Assembly: GCA_902551755.1 (NCBI GenBank)
Contig: CACDEB010000003.1
Location: 1 to 64,000 of the forward strand
DNA: 64,000 nt
Source: an uncultured Pelagibacteraceae bacterium
Lineage (GTDB): Bacteria > Pseudomonadota > Alphaproteobacteria > Pelagibacterales > Pelagibacteraceae
Reading direction: 5' to 3'
This document shows, piece after piece, positions 1 through 8,428 of the stretch. A program made the translations under genes and the position numbers. Below the pieces are notes generated by a model. It searched no databases. It was given only the letters and a program-made list of their open reading frames with translations, and had not been told where the DNA came from. Within the stretch, counting starts at the first letter, position 1; the number at the start of each line of letters is the position of its first letter.

Positions 1-696
1 TTAAACGATAAATGGTTAGTTCAGGGAGTATCCTTGCAAGTTGAAAAAGGTAAAATTGTAACTCTAATTGGACCAAATGGATCTGGTAAAAGCACTACCG
101 CAAAAATTGCTTTAGGAATTTATAAAAAAATTGATGGTGAAGTTGAAAAATACACAAATAAGATCGGATACGTTCCACAAAAGATTTCAATAGATTGGAC
201 GTTACCTCTAAGAGTTAAAGACTTTATGTCTCTTACTGAAAACCTTGAGGATAAAACTATTAATGAAGCATTGTCGTTAACAGGAGTAATCCATCTTAAA
301 GATAAAAATTTAGGAGATTTATCTGGAGGTGAATTTCAAAGAGTTTTGCTTTCAAGAGCAATATCAAAAAAACCTGAGTTATTAGTCTTAGATGAACCAG
401 TACAAGGAGTTGATTTCACTGGCGAGATTGCTTTATACGAATTAATCAAAAAAATCTCAGAAGATTTAAACTGCGGTATCTTATTAATTTCACATGATCT
501 ACATACAGTAATGAGTGCTACCGATCATGTTGTTTGTTTAAATGGTCATGTTTGTTGTTCTGGATCCCCAATTGATGTTGCAAAAAACAGAGAGTACAAA
601 GCTTTGTTCGGTGAGCAGGCATCGCAGACACTATCTATTTATGAACATAAACACGATCACATTCACACCAGTGAAGGAAAGATTAAAAAGAATTAA
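1..696 (+). CDS. znuC: Zinc ABC transporter ATP-binding protein ZnuC (5' end outside window)
   Basis: ATPase that powers zinc import through ZnuB. The reading frame is open from base 1, and the residues before the first internal TTG (34) already fit an ABC domain, so the true start lies upstream of the window. Visible motifs are Walker A (GPNGSGKST, about 70-96), the signature LSGGE (about 319-333), Walker B (LLVLDEP, about 379-399) and the switch histidine in LLISHD. The C-terminus is histidine-rich (EHKHDHIH), a usual mark of zinc transporters. It abuts znuB without a gap, and zur follows. Manganese transport is the main alternative, but the linked zur favours zinc. Confidence 0.88.
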   Translation, partial: LNDKWLVQGVSLQVEKGKIVTLIGPNGSGKSTTAKIALGIYKKIDGEVEKYTNKIGYVPQKISIDWTLPLRVKDFMSLTENLEDKTINEALSLTGVIHLKDKNLGDLSGGEFQRVLLSRAISKKPELLVLDEPVQGVDFTGEIALYELIKKISEDLNCGILLISHDLHTVMSATDHVVCLNGHVCCSGSPIDVAKNREYKALFGEQASQTLSIYEHKHDHIHTSEGKIKKN

Positions 697-1500
697 ATGC
701 TAGATGATTTTTTTATAAGAGCTTTATTTGCTGGAATTGGAGTTGCTTTGGTAACCGGTCCTTTAGGATGTTTTGTAGTATGGAGGAGATTATCTTATTT
801 TGGTGATACATTGGCTCATTCTGCTTTACTTGGCGTAACACTTGCTTACTCTTTAGAGTTTAACATTGCATTATCCGTCTTTATAATCTCAGCTTTAATA
901 GCTCTAATTTTAATTAATCTTCAAAAAAGAACTAACCTACCAGGTGATGCCTTACTAGGTCTTTTGGCACATTCGTCATTAGCTGTTGGACTTGTTGTAA
1001 TTGGTTTTTTATCTTTCATTCGATTTGATGTGATGGGACTTTTATTTGGGGATATCCTAGCGGTTAATGTGAATGATATAATAATTATATGGATAGGTGG
1101 AGCTATAATATTATTAGTTCTTAAATTTATTTGGAAATCTTTATTTGCATCTACTGTAAATTATGAACTAGCTGAAGCTGAAGGATTAGATCCAGATAAA
1201 GCAAAAGCAATTTTTACAATTTTAATGGCCGCAATAATTGCTATTTCTATCAAAATGGTAGGATTATTATTAATAACTGGAATGCTTATCATCCCAGCAG
1301 CAATGGCAAGAAATATTTCAAATAGTCCACAGCAAATGATTCTTTTTTCAGTAATTGGTGGCTTGCTATCTGTTATTATAGGACTTTTTACATCTTTAGA
1401 ATTCAATACAGCTTCAGGTCCATCTATAATTGCTGCTTCTTTATTTCTATTTATACTTTCTCTACTTAAAATAAAACAATCGATCAAATTGAAAAACTAA
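697..1500 (+). CDS. znuB: Zinc ABC transporter permease ZnuB
   Basis: Inner-membrane channel of the zinc importer, 267 residues, made almost entirely of hydrophobic helices as expected for the ABC-3 (ZnuB/MntB) family. The N-terminal part reads PLGCFVVWRRLSYFGDTLAH, typical of the family, and the later segment LLLITGMLIIPAAMARN is another conserved family stretch. The start codon follows the znuC stop directly, so the two are translated from one message. The periplasmic binding protein ZnuA is not in the window and presumably lies elsewhere or upstream. Confidence 0.9.
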   Translation: MLDDFFIRALFAGIGVALVTGPLGCFVVWRRLSYFGDTLAHSALLGVTLAYSLEFNIALSVFIISALIALILINLQKRTNLPGDALLGLLAHSSLAVGLVVIGFLSFIRFDVMGLLFGDILAVNVNDIIIIWIGGAIILLVLKFIWKSLFASTVNYELAEAEGLDPDKAKAIFTILMAAIIAISIKMVGLLLITGMLIIPAAMARNISNSPQQMILFSVIGGLLSVIIGLFTSLEFNTASGPSIIAASLFLFILSLLKIKQSIKLKN

Positions 1501-1522
1501 TGGGTAAATGATAAAATAAATT

Positions 1523-1915
1523 ATGCAAAGACAGCAAAACTTAACAAAAAATCAAAAAATTGTTTTAGATATTATTGAAAAATCTACAGAACCATTAAAA
1601 GCATACTCAATATTATCGAATGTTAAGAAGAAAGGGATTAACGCTCCTCCTCAGGTCTACAGGGCTTTAGATAAATTAGTGGATATGGGAAAAATACATA
1701 AAATTGAGAGCAAAAATGCTTTCGTTGCCTGTCAAAATTCAAATTGTAAAGTTTCAAAAGCTGCAGCATTTTCAATCTGCGAAAGCTGTGAGGAAGTAAC
1801 AGAAATTGATAATTCAAAAATATCTAAATACTTGAGTAGTTTTGCAGATAAAATTGGCATGAAATACAAAAAATATAATCTTGAATTTTTTGGTCTCTGC
1901 AAAAAGTGTAAATAA
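1523..1915 (+). CDS. zur: Fur-family zinc uptake regulator Zur
   Basis: Zinc-sensing transcriptional repressor of 130 residues. The N-terminal winged helix covers roughly residues 10-60 (a YRALDKLVDMGKIHKIES stretch is typical Fur-family DNA-binding text). The second half has two CxxC pairs for structural zinc: CESCEE near residue 88 and CKKC at the extreme C-terminus. It lies 22 bases after znuB on the same strand, the usual znu-zur arrangement, which suggests zinc-dependent repression of the operon. The operator would be upstream of the window and cannot be seen. Fur itself is less likely because the gene is tied to znuCB. Confidence 0.85.
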   Translation: MQRQQNLTKNQKIVLDIIEKSTEPLKAYSILSNVKKKGINAPPQVYRALDKLVDMGKIHKIESKNAFVACQNSNCKVSKAAAFSICESCEEVTEIDNSKISKYLSSFADKIGMKYKKYNLEFFGLCKKCK

Positions 1916-1973
1916 TCCTTTATTTTAATAAATTCTTAACATAACTGACATAATAATAACGAAAGGAAATTTT

Positions 1974-2195
1974 ATGTTTATAAAAAAATATCTAAAATGG
2001 ATCAGCACTTTTTTAGTTTTAGTAGGAATACTTCTTACAAATTTAAATATATATCCATTAAATATATATTTTCATGGTTTGGGTGTTGTAGGCTGGACGG
2101 TGGCAGGATTTATAAGTAAGGATAAAGCAATCTTAACTAACTTTGGACTGCAAATACCACTATTCGTGATTGGTATTTACAAAATAATATTTTAA
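1974..2195 (+). CDS. Small membrane protein, unknown function
   Basis: A 73-residue protein with two to three hydrophobic helices (about residues 8-28, 32-48 and 55-72) and little else; I do not recognise a family with certainty. It has a good ribosome site (AAAGGAAA, 9 bases before the ATG). Its stop overlaps the arsC start in a TAATG junction, so it is the first gene of a coupled four-gene unit with arsC, the aquaporin and the NUDIX gene. A role tied to arsenic or to membrane transport is only guilt by association. Confidence 0.65.
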   Translation: MFIKKYLKWISTFLVLVGILLTNLNIYPLNIYFHGLGVVGWTVAGFISKDKAILTNFGLQIPLFVIGIYKIIF

Positions 2196-2632
2196 TGAAA
2201 AACAAAAATATTTTATTTGTTTGTACAGGTAATTCAGCAAGAAGTATTATTGCGGAATCTATTATTAAAAACAAATATCATAATCGTTTTAATGCATTTA
2301 GTGCTGGTAGTAATCCCACTGGCAAAGTGAATGAAGATGTTAAAAATTATTTAATATCAAAAAATTTTAATTTGTTAAATTGTCGATCTAAAAATTTTGA
2401 TGAGTTTACTAATAATGAAATCAAAATAGATTATGTAATTACAGTTTGTAATAATGCTAACAATGAAATTTGTCCTGTATGGCCAAAAAAGGATGAAATA
2501 ATTCATTGGGATATTGAAGATCCAGTAGTTGAATTAAAAAAGGCAAATAATATTGACAAAAAAAAAGAAATACTTGATACAGTATTTAATAAGATTAATA
2601 AAAAAATACAAATTTTTGTAAATGAAAAATAG
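2195..2632 (+). CDS. arsC: Arsenate reductase, low-molecular-weight phosphatase fold
   Basis: Cytoplasmic enzyme of 145 residues that reduces arsenate to arsenite. The N-terminus has the CX5R phosphate/arsenate-binding loop, read here as CTGNSARS (residues 10-17). Two further cysteines occur in TVCNNANNEICPVW (about residues 87-95), as in ArsC enzymes that form an intramolecular disulfide. The DP motif that supplies the general acid is present in WDIEDPV. A plain tyrosine phosphatase would lack the extra cysteine pair. It overlaps the next gene, an aquaglyceroporin, by 11 bases; this pairing is known from arsenic operons of rhizobia. No arsR regulator is seen nearby. Confidence 0.82.
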   Translation: MKNKNILFVCTGNSARSIIAESIIKNKYHNRFNAFSAGSNPTGKVNEDVKNYLISKNFNLLNCRSKNFDEFTNNEIKIDYVITVCNNANNEICPVWPKKDEIIHWDIEDPVVELKKANNIDKKKEILDTVFNKINKKIQIFVNEK

Positions 2633-3281
2633 AAATCGATATTTTTTAGCGGAATTTATTGGCAGCAGTTTTTTAGTCATGATTATTGTTGGCTCTGGAT
2701 TAATGGCTGAGAACTTGACTAATGATGTTGCAGTAATGCTTATAGCCAATACAATCGCCACAGGTGCAGGTTTGTTTGTTTTAATAACTGTTTTTGCAGA
2801 TGTGTCCGGTGCCCATTTTAATCCATTTGTAAGTATTGCTATGGCAATTACTGGAAAATTAAAAAAACGTTTACTACCCTATTATATATTTGCACAGTTG
2901 TTTGGTTGTTTGTTAGGTGTTGGTTTGGCAAATTTCTTTTTTGAACATGAAATTTATGAATTATCTACTAAGTCAAGAGATGGTATTTACATATTCACAT
3001 CTGAAGTAATAGCAACATTAGGATTAATAATTATAATTTTTGGTTCCATGAAATCAGGTAAAATTGCGGTAGCTGCTTGTGTTGGTCTTTATATTACTGC
3101 TGGTTATTGGTTTACGTCATCAACTTCTTTCGCAAATCCTGCGGTGACAATTGCAAGAACTTTTACTGAGTCCTTTACCGGTATAAATTATATGAATACC
3201 CCTTATTATATTTTAGCAGAACTTATAGGGATGTTAATTGCGGTATTTATCATTAAAAGTTTATTTTCAAAGAAAAATTGA
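2622..3281 (+). CDS. aqpS: Aquaporin/aquaglyceroporin (MIP family), arsenic-linked AqpS type
   Basis: Six-helix channel of 219 residues. The two half-pore loops are visible: SGAHFNPFVSI in the first half, with NPF in place of the usual NPA, and SSTSFANPAVTIA in the second. The position after the second NPA, usually the selectivity-filter arginine, is a valine. That is expected to widen the pore and fits solutes larger than water. Because it overlaps arsC on one side and a NUDIX gene on the other, I infer that it lets arsenite (or a methylated arsenical) cross the membrane. Glycerol or urea passage remains possible. Confidence 0.8.
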   Translation: MKNRNRYFLAEFIGSSFLVMIIVGSGLMAENLTNDVAVMLIANTIATGAGLFVLITVFADVSGAHFNPFVSIAMAITGKLKKRLLPYYIFAQLFGCLLGVGLANFFFEHEIYELSTKSRDGIYIFTSEVIATLGLIIIIFGSMKSGKIAVAACVGLYITAGYWFTSSTSFANPAVTIARTFTESFTGINYMNTPYYILAELIGMLIAVFIIKSLFSKKN

Positions 3282-3769
3282 AAAATTTCAAACTTACAAA
3301 CAATATCCAGTTAATTAATAAAGGTTTTAGGAAAAATGAGTTTTATCATTATTTGAAAACATCAAATCTTTCAATTATCATCCCTAAAATTCATAACAAA
3401 TATATAGTAGTTTCTCAAAAAAGAGTTCCGATTAATAAAGTTAATTATGAGTTTCCCTCTGGCATAGTCGAAAAAAAAGAAACAACTTTGCAATCAGCTT
3501 ATAAGGAATTAACAGAAGAAACAGGATATAAATCAAAATCGAAACTAACTAAATTGATAACTTTTTATAATGAGCCGGGACGTTTAACCACTAAAATAAC
3601 AGGTTTTTATACAAAAGATTTAGTTAAAATTTCTAAACCAGAAAAAGGTATTAAAGTTCATCTACTTAGTCAAAAAGATATATTTAAATTAATATCAAAA
3701 CAAAAATTCAATAACGGCTCTCATATAGCAATGTTCTTTTACTTAATTAGAAATCATAAAAATTTTTAA
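3278..3769 (+). CDS. NUDIX hydrolase
   Basis: Nucleoside-diphosphate-linked-moiety hydrolase of 163 residues. The NUDIX box G-x5-E-x7-K-E-L-x-E-E-x-G is readable around residues 62-84 (starting GIVEKKE and ending ELTEETGY), with lysine in place of the usual arginine. The overall look, with FPSG before the box and YNEPG after it, resembles ADP-ribose pyrophosphatases. The start is a TTG that overlaps the aquaporin stop (TTGA), so translation is probably coupled. The substrate cannot be told from sequence, and a link to arsenic handling is not established. Confidence 0.8.
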   Translation: MKNFKLTNNIQLINKGFRKNEFYHYLKTSNLSIIIPKIHNKYIVVSQKRVPINKVNYEFPSGIVEKKETTLQSAYKELTEETGYKSKSKLTKLITFYNEPGRLTTKITGFYTKDLVKISKPEKGIKVHLLSQKDIFKLISKQKFNNGSHIAMFFYLIRNHKNF

Positions 3770-3839
3770 ACTTTGGGTTGCATTAAATTTGCTTTTAGAT
3801 TTTTGAATTTTATGTTTAAATATTCCTGATTTAATTTTT

Positions 3840-3847
3840 AAGGAGGT
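3840..3847 (+). promoter_or_regulatory. Full-consensus ribosome binding site
   Basis: AAGGAGGT, a perfect complement of the 16S rRNA 3' end, lies six bases before the ATG at 3853. Most genes of this window have weak or no recognisable site, so this one stands out and argues that the short lysine-rich frame behind it is really translated, perhaps strongly. Confidence 0.7.
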
Positions 3848-3852
3848 TTAAA

Positions 3853-4059
3853 ATGAAAAAAAAGTTAAAAAAAAGTGAAAAGAAAAGACTGAAGATTTTA
3901 AAAACAATAGATAGATTGAAAAACAAAATAACTGCTAAAGAAAAAAAGCTATCTAATATAAACGTTAAAATTGCTGATATAGAAAAAAAGGTTGCAGAAA
4001 AAAAAGCAAGAAAACTAGCAAAAAAACAAGCTAGTGAAAGCTTATCTTTAAACAATTAA
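3853..4059 (+). CDS. Small lysine-rich coiled-coil protein, unknown
   Basis: A 68-residue, very basic protein in which more than a third of residues are lysine. Heptad-like spacing of I, L and V (for example LKILKTIDRL and IADIEKKVAEKK) predicts one long helix or a coiled coil, with a short polar tail. I do not recognise a family. The perfect ribosome site upstream supports it as real. It stands alone: 83 bases after the NUDIX gene, and convergent with ppx 176 bases away. Binding of nucleic acid or ribosomes would suit the charge but is speculation. Confidence 0.6.
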   Translation: MKKKLKKSEKKRLKILKTIDRLKNKITAKEKKLSNINVKIADIEKKVAEKKARKLAKKQASESLSLNN

Positions 4060-4073
4060 CAATTGATATGGGG

Positions 4074-4109
4074 TCTTTCTTCCCTATCAACTTAGACAAG
4101 GAAGAAAGA
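4074..4109. terminator. Perfect 10-bp hairpin between convergent genes
   Basis: The arms TCTTTCTTCC (4074-4083) and GGAAGAAAGA (4100-4109) are perfect reverse complements around a 16-base loop. It sits between the end of the lysine-rich gene (plus strand) and the end of ppx (minus strand), where a two-way terminator would be expected. It lacks the run of T directly after the stem, so it may be an mRNA-protecting hairpin or a weak terminator instead. Confidence 0.5.
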
Positions 4110-4235
4110 AGATAGTTAACAAAATTTAAATTTTTACAGAGGAAAAATAAGTTAAATAAAAATTCTGTTAAACTAAGTTAGAAAACTTTTGTTAAAAAAA
4201 TATTAATATAATATTACAATTTAATTAATATAATT

Positions 4236-5747
4236 TTATTTTGAATTATTTGAGTAAATAACTCTAGGTTCTAAAAATAATTCTCTAGCAAGAGCCTTAA
4301 ATCTTTTTGTTACCTGTTTAGAAATAATTTCTTGATGTTCAGTTGGAATTTTTAAAAATATTGAGTTACCCCTTTTATACAATTTAAATTCCTCAAGAAA
4401 AATTGTTGATATAGATGTTAAAGATTGTGAGAATCTCAAAGCAGCACCAACCTGTTTACTTGAAAATATTTCGTTATTATTTAAAAAAGTAAGATATTCA
4501 AATTTTGGATTGTATTTAATACTACAGTATCTCCAATAACAAGAGAGAGCTAATTGTATCCTTTCTTTATGTGTAAGTCTTAATAGAGGTGTGTTAAGAG
4601 TTTCTTGAAACACCAGTTCTGCTTTTTGAAATGCACCAAGACCCCAATCCATATGACTTAAAACGCAAGCTAGATGTAATAATTTTTTGTTATAGTGTTC
4701 ATTTCCATCAAAAACAGGGAGTATAAATTTAAAATATTTTTGGTATGTAGATCCTAAATCCCCCCTTTTTAATGCAATATATTCAATTGATTTAGTAAAA
4801 ATTTCTGACTCTTTTATATTTTTAAAATGATCAATTGATAAAGAACCTTCCCTCAAGCCACTAATTGAACAAATTATTTTTTTTGGATTTGTTATACTCA
4901 TTATCTCATCTAAAATAATAGAACTATACGGTAAAAATTGTGTTCTTGATTTTGAAATATATTCCACAGTTTTAAGTTTTGATTTATTAAATGATGAAAC
5001 TTTTTCAACAAATTTAGACAATGTTGATTTATCTATAGAATATTGATGAATAATATGAACAGGGTGATTATTTTGGAAAAGATGTAATTTAAATAAAGAT
5101 CTCCAAGTTCCTCCCACTAAATATAAATTATTAAATTTTTTTTTAGATAACCATTTTTCCTCTCTTAATAATTTTTTTACATACTTTGGTAAATTTCTTT
5201 TTTTAACAATTGGATTATTTATTAGTCTAAGTACACCAATTGGCAAAGAGGTTTTGTTTGTAACAACATTATTTTCAACTCTAGCTAATTCTAAACTTCC
5301 ACCACCAAGATCTGCTACCAAACCATCAACATTATCAAATCCAATTTTTACACCTTCAGCAGAACAATTTGCTTCTTCTTCACCGCTCAGAATATTAATT
5401 TTTGTTTTAAAAAGAGTTTCTACTTCGCTGATAAATTGTTTTGCATCTGTAGCCTCTCGCAAAACAGCAGTTGCAATTATTTTCAAATTTGTGATCCTTG
5501 ATACATTTAAAATTTCTGAAAATCTTTTTAAAACTTTTAATGCATATTCTGATCCAGATTTGTGTAGTTTTCTTGATTTATCTAAATTTTTTCCTAGTTC
5601 ACATACTGCTTTTTCATTAAATGTCGGAACTCTTGTTGAACTAAAATCATCATAAATCAGCATTCTTATAGAATTTGAGCCAATATCAATAATGGCTAAT
5701 TTTAAATGTTTTGATGAAGATTGTTGTTTTGTATTAATTACTTCCAC
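4236..5747 (-). CDS. ppx: Exopolyphosphatase, Ppx/GppA family
   Basis: Releases phosphate from polyphosphate ends, or 5'-phosphate from pppGpp; 503 residues. The ASKHA-fold phosphate loops are visible: DIGSNSIRML (residues 21-30), SGEEEANCSAEG (near 140) and VADLGGGSLEL (near 165). The C-terminal half is the helical extension typical of long Ppx proteins. Its start overlaps the ppk stop by 14 bases, so polyphosphate synthesis and breakdown are made from one message. The gene lies beside the pho/pst block, which fits phosphate storage. GppA activity cannot be excluded. Confidence 0.9.
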   Translation of the reverse strand: MEVINTKQQSSSKHLKLAIIDIGSNSIRMLIYDDFSSTRVPTFNEKAVCELGKNLDKSRKLHKSGSEYALKVLKRFSEILNVSRITNLKIIATAVLREATDAKQFISEVETLFKTKINILSGEEEANCSAEGVKIGFDNVDGLVADLGGGSLELARVENNVVTNKTSLPIGVLRLINNPIVKKRNLPKYVKKLLREEKWLSKKKFNNLYLVGGTWRSLFKLHLFQNNHPVHIIHQYSIDKSTLSKFVEKVSSFNKSKLKTVEYISKSRTQFLPYSSIILDEIMSITNPKKIICSISGLREGSLSIDHFKNIKESEIFTKSIEYIALKRGDLGSTYQKYFKFILPVFDGNEHYNKKLLHLACVLSHMDWGLGAFQKAELVFQETLNTPLLRLTHKERIQLALSCYWRYCSIKYNPKFEYLTFLNNNEIFSSKQVGAALRFSQSLTSISTIFLEEFKLYKRGNSIFLKIPTEHQEIISKQVTKRFKALARELFLEPRVIYSNNSK

Positions 5748-7890
5748 TTTTAATCAGTCTTAAATGCAATTTCTTAGGTTGCATAGTTAATTTAGCTTTA
5801 CCTCTTCCAGATAAGCTCGGGTTATTCATAAAGTATTCATGAGCTGAAAAGGAATCGTTCTTACTATATTTAATTTTTTTATAATTACCATCAGCATTAA
5901 GCTCCCAGCTCTGATTAGTATCAAGATAATTTGCTAACATTATTTGATCTAAAATCTGCTCATGAACAGTTTCATTTTCAATTGGCACTAGAAGCTCTAC
6001 TCTTCTATTTAAATTTCTTGGCATTAGATCGGCTGAGGAAATATATACTTTTGCATTTCTATTAGGCATTTTTTTAGTACCGTTACTAAAACAATAAATT
6101 CTAGAATGCTCTAAAAATCTTCCTATAATACTTTTTACAACTATATTTTCAGATCTATTTTTAATACCTGGCCTCAAACAACAAACACCCCTTACAAATA
6201 AATGAATTTTAACACCAGCATTCGAAGCTTCATAAAATTTATCAATAATTTCTGGATCTACTAATGAATTCATTTTTGCCCAAATAGCTGCAAATTTTCC
6301 ATTTTTAGAATTTTCAATTTCAGCATCAATGTTTTTATTTAAAGTTTGTCTCATATTAATTGGCGAAACAGAAATTTTATTTAAATTTTTTGGTTTTGCG
6401 TATCCTGTTACATAATTAAAAAATTTTTCAACATCTGATGCCATTTTCCTATCACAGCTGAATAAAGACAAATCAGTATAGATTTTAGCATTTACAGGAT
6501 GATAATTACCAGTTCCTAAGTGAAAATAAGTTTGTATTTTACCTTGTTCTCTTCTTAAAACTAATGATGATTTTGCATGAGTTTTGTATTTTGCAAAACC
6601 ATAAACAATTTGAACACCTACCTTTTCTAAACTTCTTGATAATTGAATATTTGCTTCCTCGTCAAATCTTGCTTTAATTTCTATTAAAGCAGTAACTGTT
6701 TTTCCATTTTCTGCAGCTGTTATTAAAGCTTTAACAATTGGTGAATCTAAAGTTGTTCTATACAAAGTTTGTTTTATAGCTATTACTTTTTTATCATTTG
6801 CTGCTTGGTTCAAAAATTCAATTACTGAGTCAAATGTTTCAAAAGGATGATGAACAACTAAATCTTTCCTTTTGATGGTTTCAAAAAAATTATCATTATA
6901 TTCTTTTAATCTTTCAACATCTCTAGGTACAAAATTTTTAAATCTTAATTTTGGATTTTTTAACTTACATATTTGATCTATATCTTGAATTCCAACAAGG
7001 CCAAATACATTATAAATATAATCAGGATTTACATCTAATTTGTTTGTTATAAATTTTATCAATTCATGATCACTATTTTCAAGGACCTCTAAACGAACAA
7101 TATCGCCCGTTCTACGTCTTTTTAAGGCTAATTCAAAAGATCTAACTAGATCTTCTGCTTCCTCTTGAATTTCAACATCACTATCTCTTATTACCCTGAA
7201 AATCATTTTTTTTTCTAAATCATGATCTGGAAAAATTTCTTTAGCAAAAAAACTTATTACATCGTCTAGAACAACAAATTTTTTATGATTTTTTGAAGAC
7301 TCTATTTCAATAAATCTAGATAATGCTTTTGGTACTACTATTATTGAGTTTAAAATTCTTTTTTTATTTTTTTTTCTTAACCTCATTACAAGCGCTCTTC
7401 CTTGGTTGATTATAAATGGAAATGGATGCGCAGGATCAATAGCAGATGGTGTTAATAAAGGATAAATCTCTTCTTTGAATATTTCTAGAAGTTTTTTTTT
7501 ATCCTTAGTATTTAAATTAACTGGCTTAACTAAACTGATATTGTTTTTTTTTAATTCTGCGATAAGTTGAATATAAATCCTATTTTGTTTGATTAATAGT
7601 TTTTTAGTTTCGGAAATTACCTCTTCCATTTGTTCATCAGGTGTCAGACCATCAGAACTTAATGAATCAACTTCTTGTTTTATTTGACTATATAGACCTG
7701 CTACCCGAACCATAAAAAATTCATCAAGATTTGAACCGGCAATTGATAAAAATTTTACTCTTTCATACAAGGGATTTTCAAGATTTTGTGCTTCAAAAAG
7801 AACTCTATCATTGAATTTTAACCAGGAAAGTTCCCTATTAATATATTTGTTCTTGAGTTCTTCTTTTTGTTGTTTTTTTAAGGCAGTCAT
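5734..7890 (-). CDS. ppk1: Polyphosphate kinase Ppk1
   Basis: Makes polyphosphate reversibly from ATP; 718 residues from the chosen ATG at 7890, close to the family's usual ~690-720. The N-domain begins NRELSWLKFNDRVL. The catalytic domains carry AIKQTLYRT, IEIKARFDEEANI and KTHAKSSLV, whose histidine is the autophosphorylated residue in the family, followed by the second conserved histidine in RFLEHSRIY. The frame is open for 74 more codons upstream, but that extension has no family similarity and would overlap the sixA coding region. Forms an overlapping pair with ppx. Confidence 0.93.
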   Translation of the reverse strand: MTALKKQQKEELKNKYINRELSWLKFNDRVLFEAQNLENPLYERVKFLSIAGSNLDEFFMVRVAGLYSQIKQEVDSLSSDGLTPDEQMEEVISETKKLLIKQNRIYIQLIAELKKNNISLVKPVNLNTKDKKKLLEIFKEEIYPLLTPSAIDPAHPFPFIINQGRALVMRLRKKNKKRILNSIIVVPKALSRFIEIESSKNHKKFVVLDDVISFFAKEIFPDHDLEKKMIFRVIRDSDVEIQEEAEDLVRSFELALKRRRTGDIVRLEVLENSDHELIKFITNKLDVNPDYIYNVFGLVGIQDIDQICKLKNPKLRFKNFVPRDVERLKEYNDNFFETIKRKDLVVHHPFETFDSVIEFLNQAANDKKVIAIKQTLYRTTLDSPIVKALITAAENGKTVTALIEIKARFDEEANIQLSRSLEKVGVQIVYGFAKYKTHAKSSLVLRREQGKIQTYFHLGTGNYHPVNAKIYTDLSLFSCDRKMASDVEKFFNYVTGYAKPKNLNKISVSPINMRQTLNKNIDAEIENSKNGKFAAIWAKMNSLVDPEIIDKFYEASNAGVKIHLFVRGVCCLRPGIKNRSENIVVKSIIGRFLEHSRIYCFSNGTKKMPNRNAKVYISSADLMPRNLNRRVELLVPIENETVHEQILDQIMLANYLDTNQSWELNADGNYKKIKYSKNDSFSAHEYFMNNPSLSGRGKAKLTMQPKKLHLRLIKSGSN

Positions 7891-7903
7891 ATATTTAGAA
7901 TTT

Positions 7904-8428
7904 ATGTTTGAATTATATGTCATGAGACATGCAAAATCCAGTTGGGAAGATTTAAATATTGATGATTTTAAGAGACCACTCAATAAAAGAGGTAAAAAAA
8001 GTGCGAAAAAAATTTGTGAATTTTTTGTTAAAAAAAAGTACAAATTTGATTTTGCTTTAATATCATCAGCTACAAGAACCCGAAGTACTTTTGAAATTTT
8101 ATCAAAAGACATTCCGGAGCCAAAAACTATAGAATATTCAAAGAGTTTATACTTGGCTGATGAATATGCAATTATAAATAAAATTAAAAAAATATCGAAT
8201 AATTACAAATCAATTTTGTTAATAAACCATGAGCCTACGGTTAAAAATTTAGTAAGATATCTAACAAAAAATCATGAAACAAATAATTTCAAATTAATGA
8301 ATTATAAATTTCCTACAGCAGCATTCGCCAAAATTAAATTTGATATTAAAGGTTGGGAAGAAATAGAAAAAAAAGGAATGTTAAAAGAATTTATAAGACC
8401 CAAAGATCTTCAAGACTCTAAAGAATAG
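7904..8428 (+). CDS. sixA: SixA-type phosphohistidine phosphatase (histidine phosphatase superfamily)
   Basis: 174 residues from the ATG at 7904; the catalytic RHAKSS (residues 8-13) directly follows the start, as in SixA proteins, and a second conserved histidine is seen in LLINHEPTVKNL. The frame is open further upstream, but that part is antisense to ppk and is not family-like. SixA removes phosphate from phosphohistidine on signalling proteins in Escherichia coli. Here the gene lies between ppk (divergent, 13 bases apart) and phoB (convergent, 19-base overlap), so an effect on PhoR or on another histidine phosphotransfer protein is an attractive but unproven idea. Confidence 0.82.
   Translation: MFELYVMRHAKSSWEDLNIDDFKRPLNKRGKKSAKKICEFFVKKKYKFDFALISSATRTRSTFEILSKDIPEPKTIEYSKSLYLADEYAIINKIKKISNNYKSILLINHEPTVKNLVRYLTKNHETNNFKLMNYKFPTAAFAKIKFDIKGWEEIEKKGMLKEFIRPKDLQDSKE

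Noticed and set aside
34-36. TTG at 34 as the start of znuC
   Set aside because: The frame is open and ABC-like in residues before it, so the gene is simply cut by the window edge.
7891-8112. 74-codon N-terminal extension of ppk
   Set aside because: The extension is antisense to sixA, hydrophobic and unlike the family. The ATG at 7890 gives the normal length and domain start.
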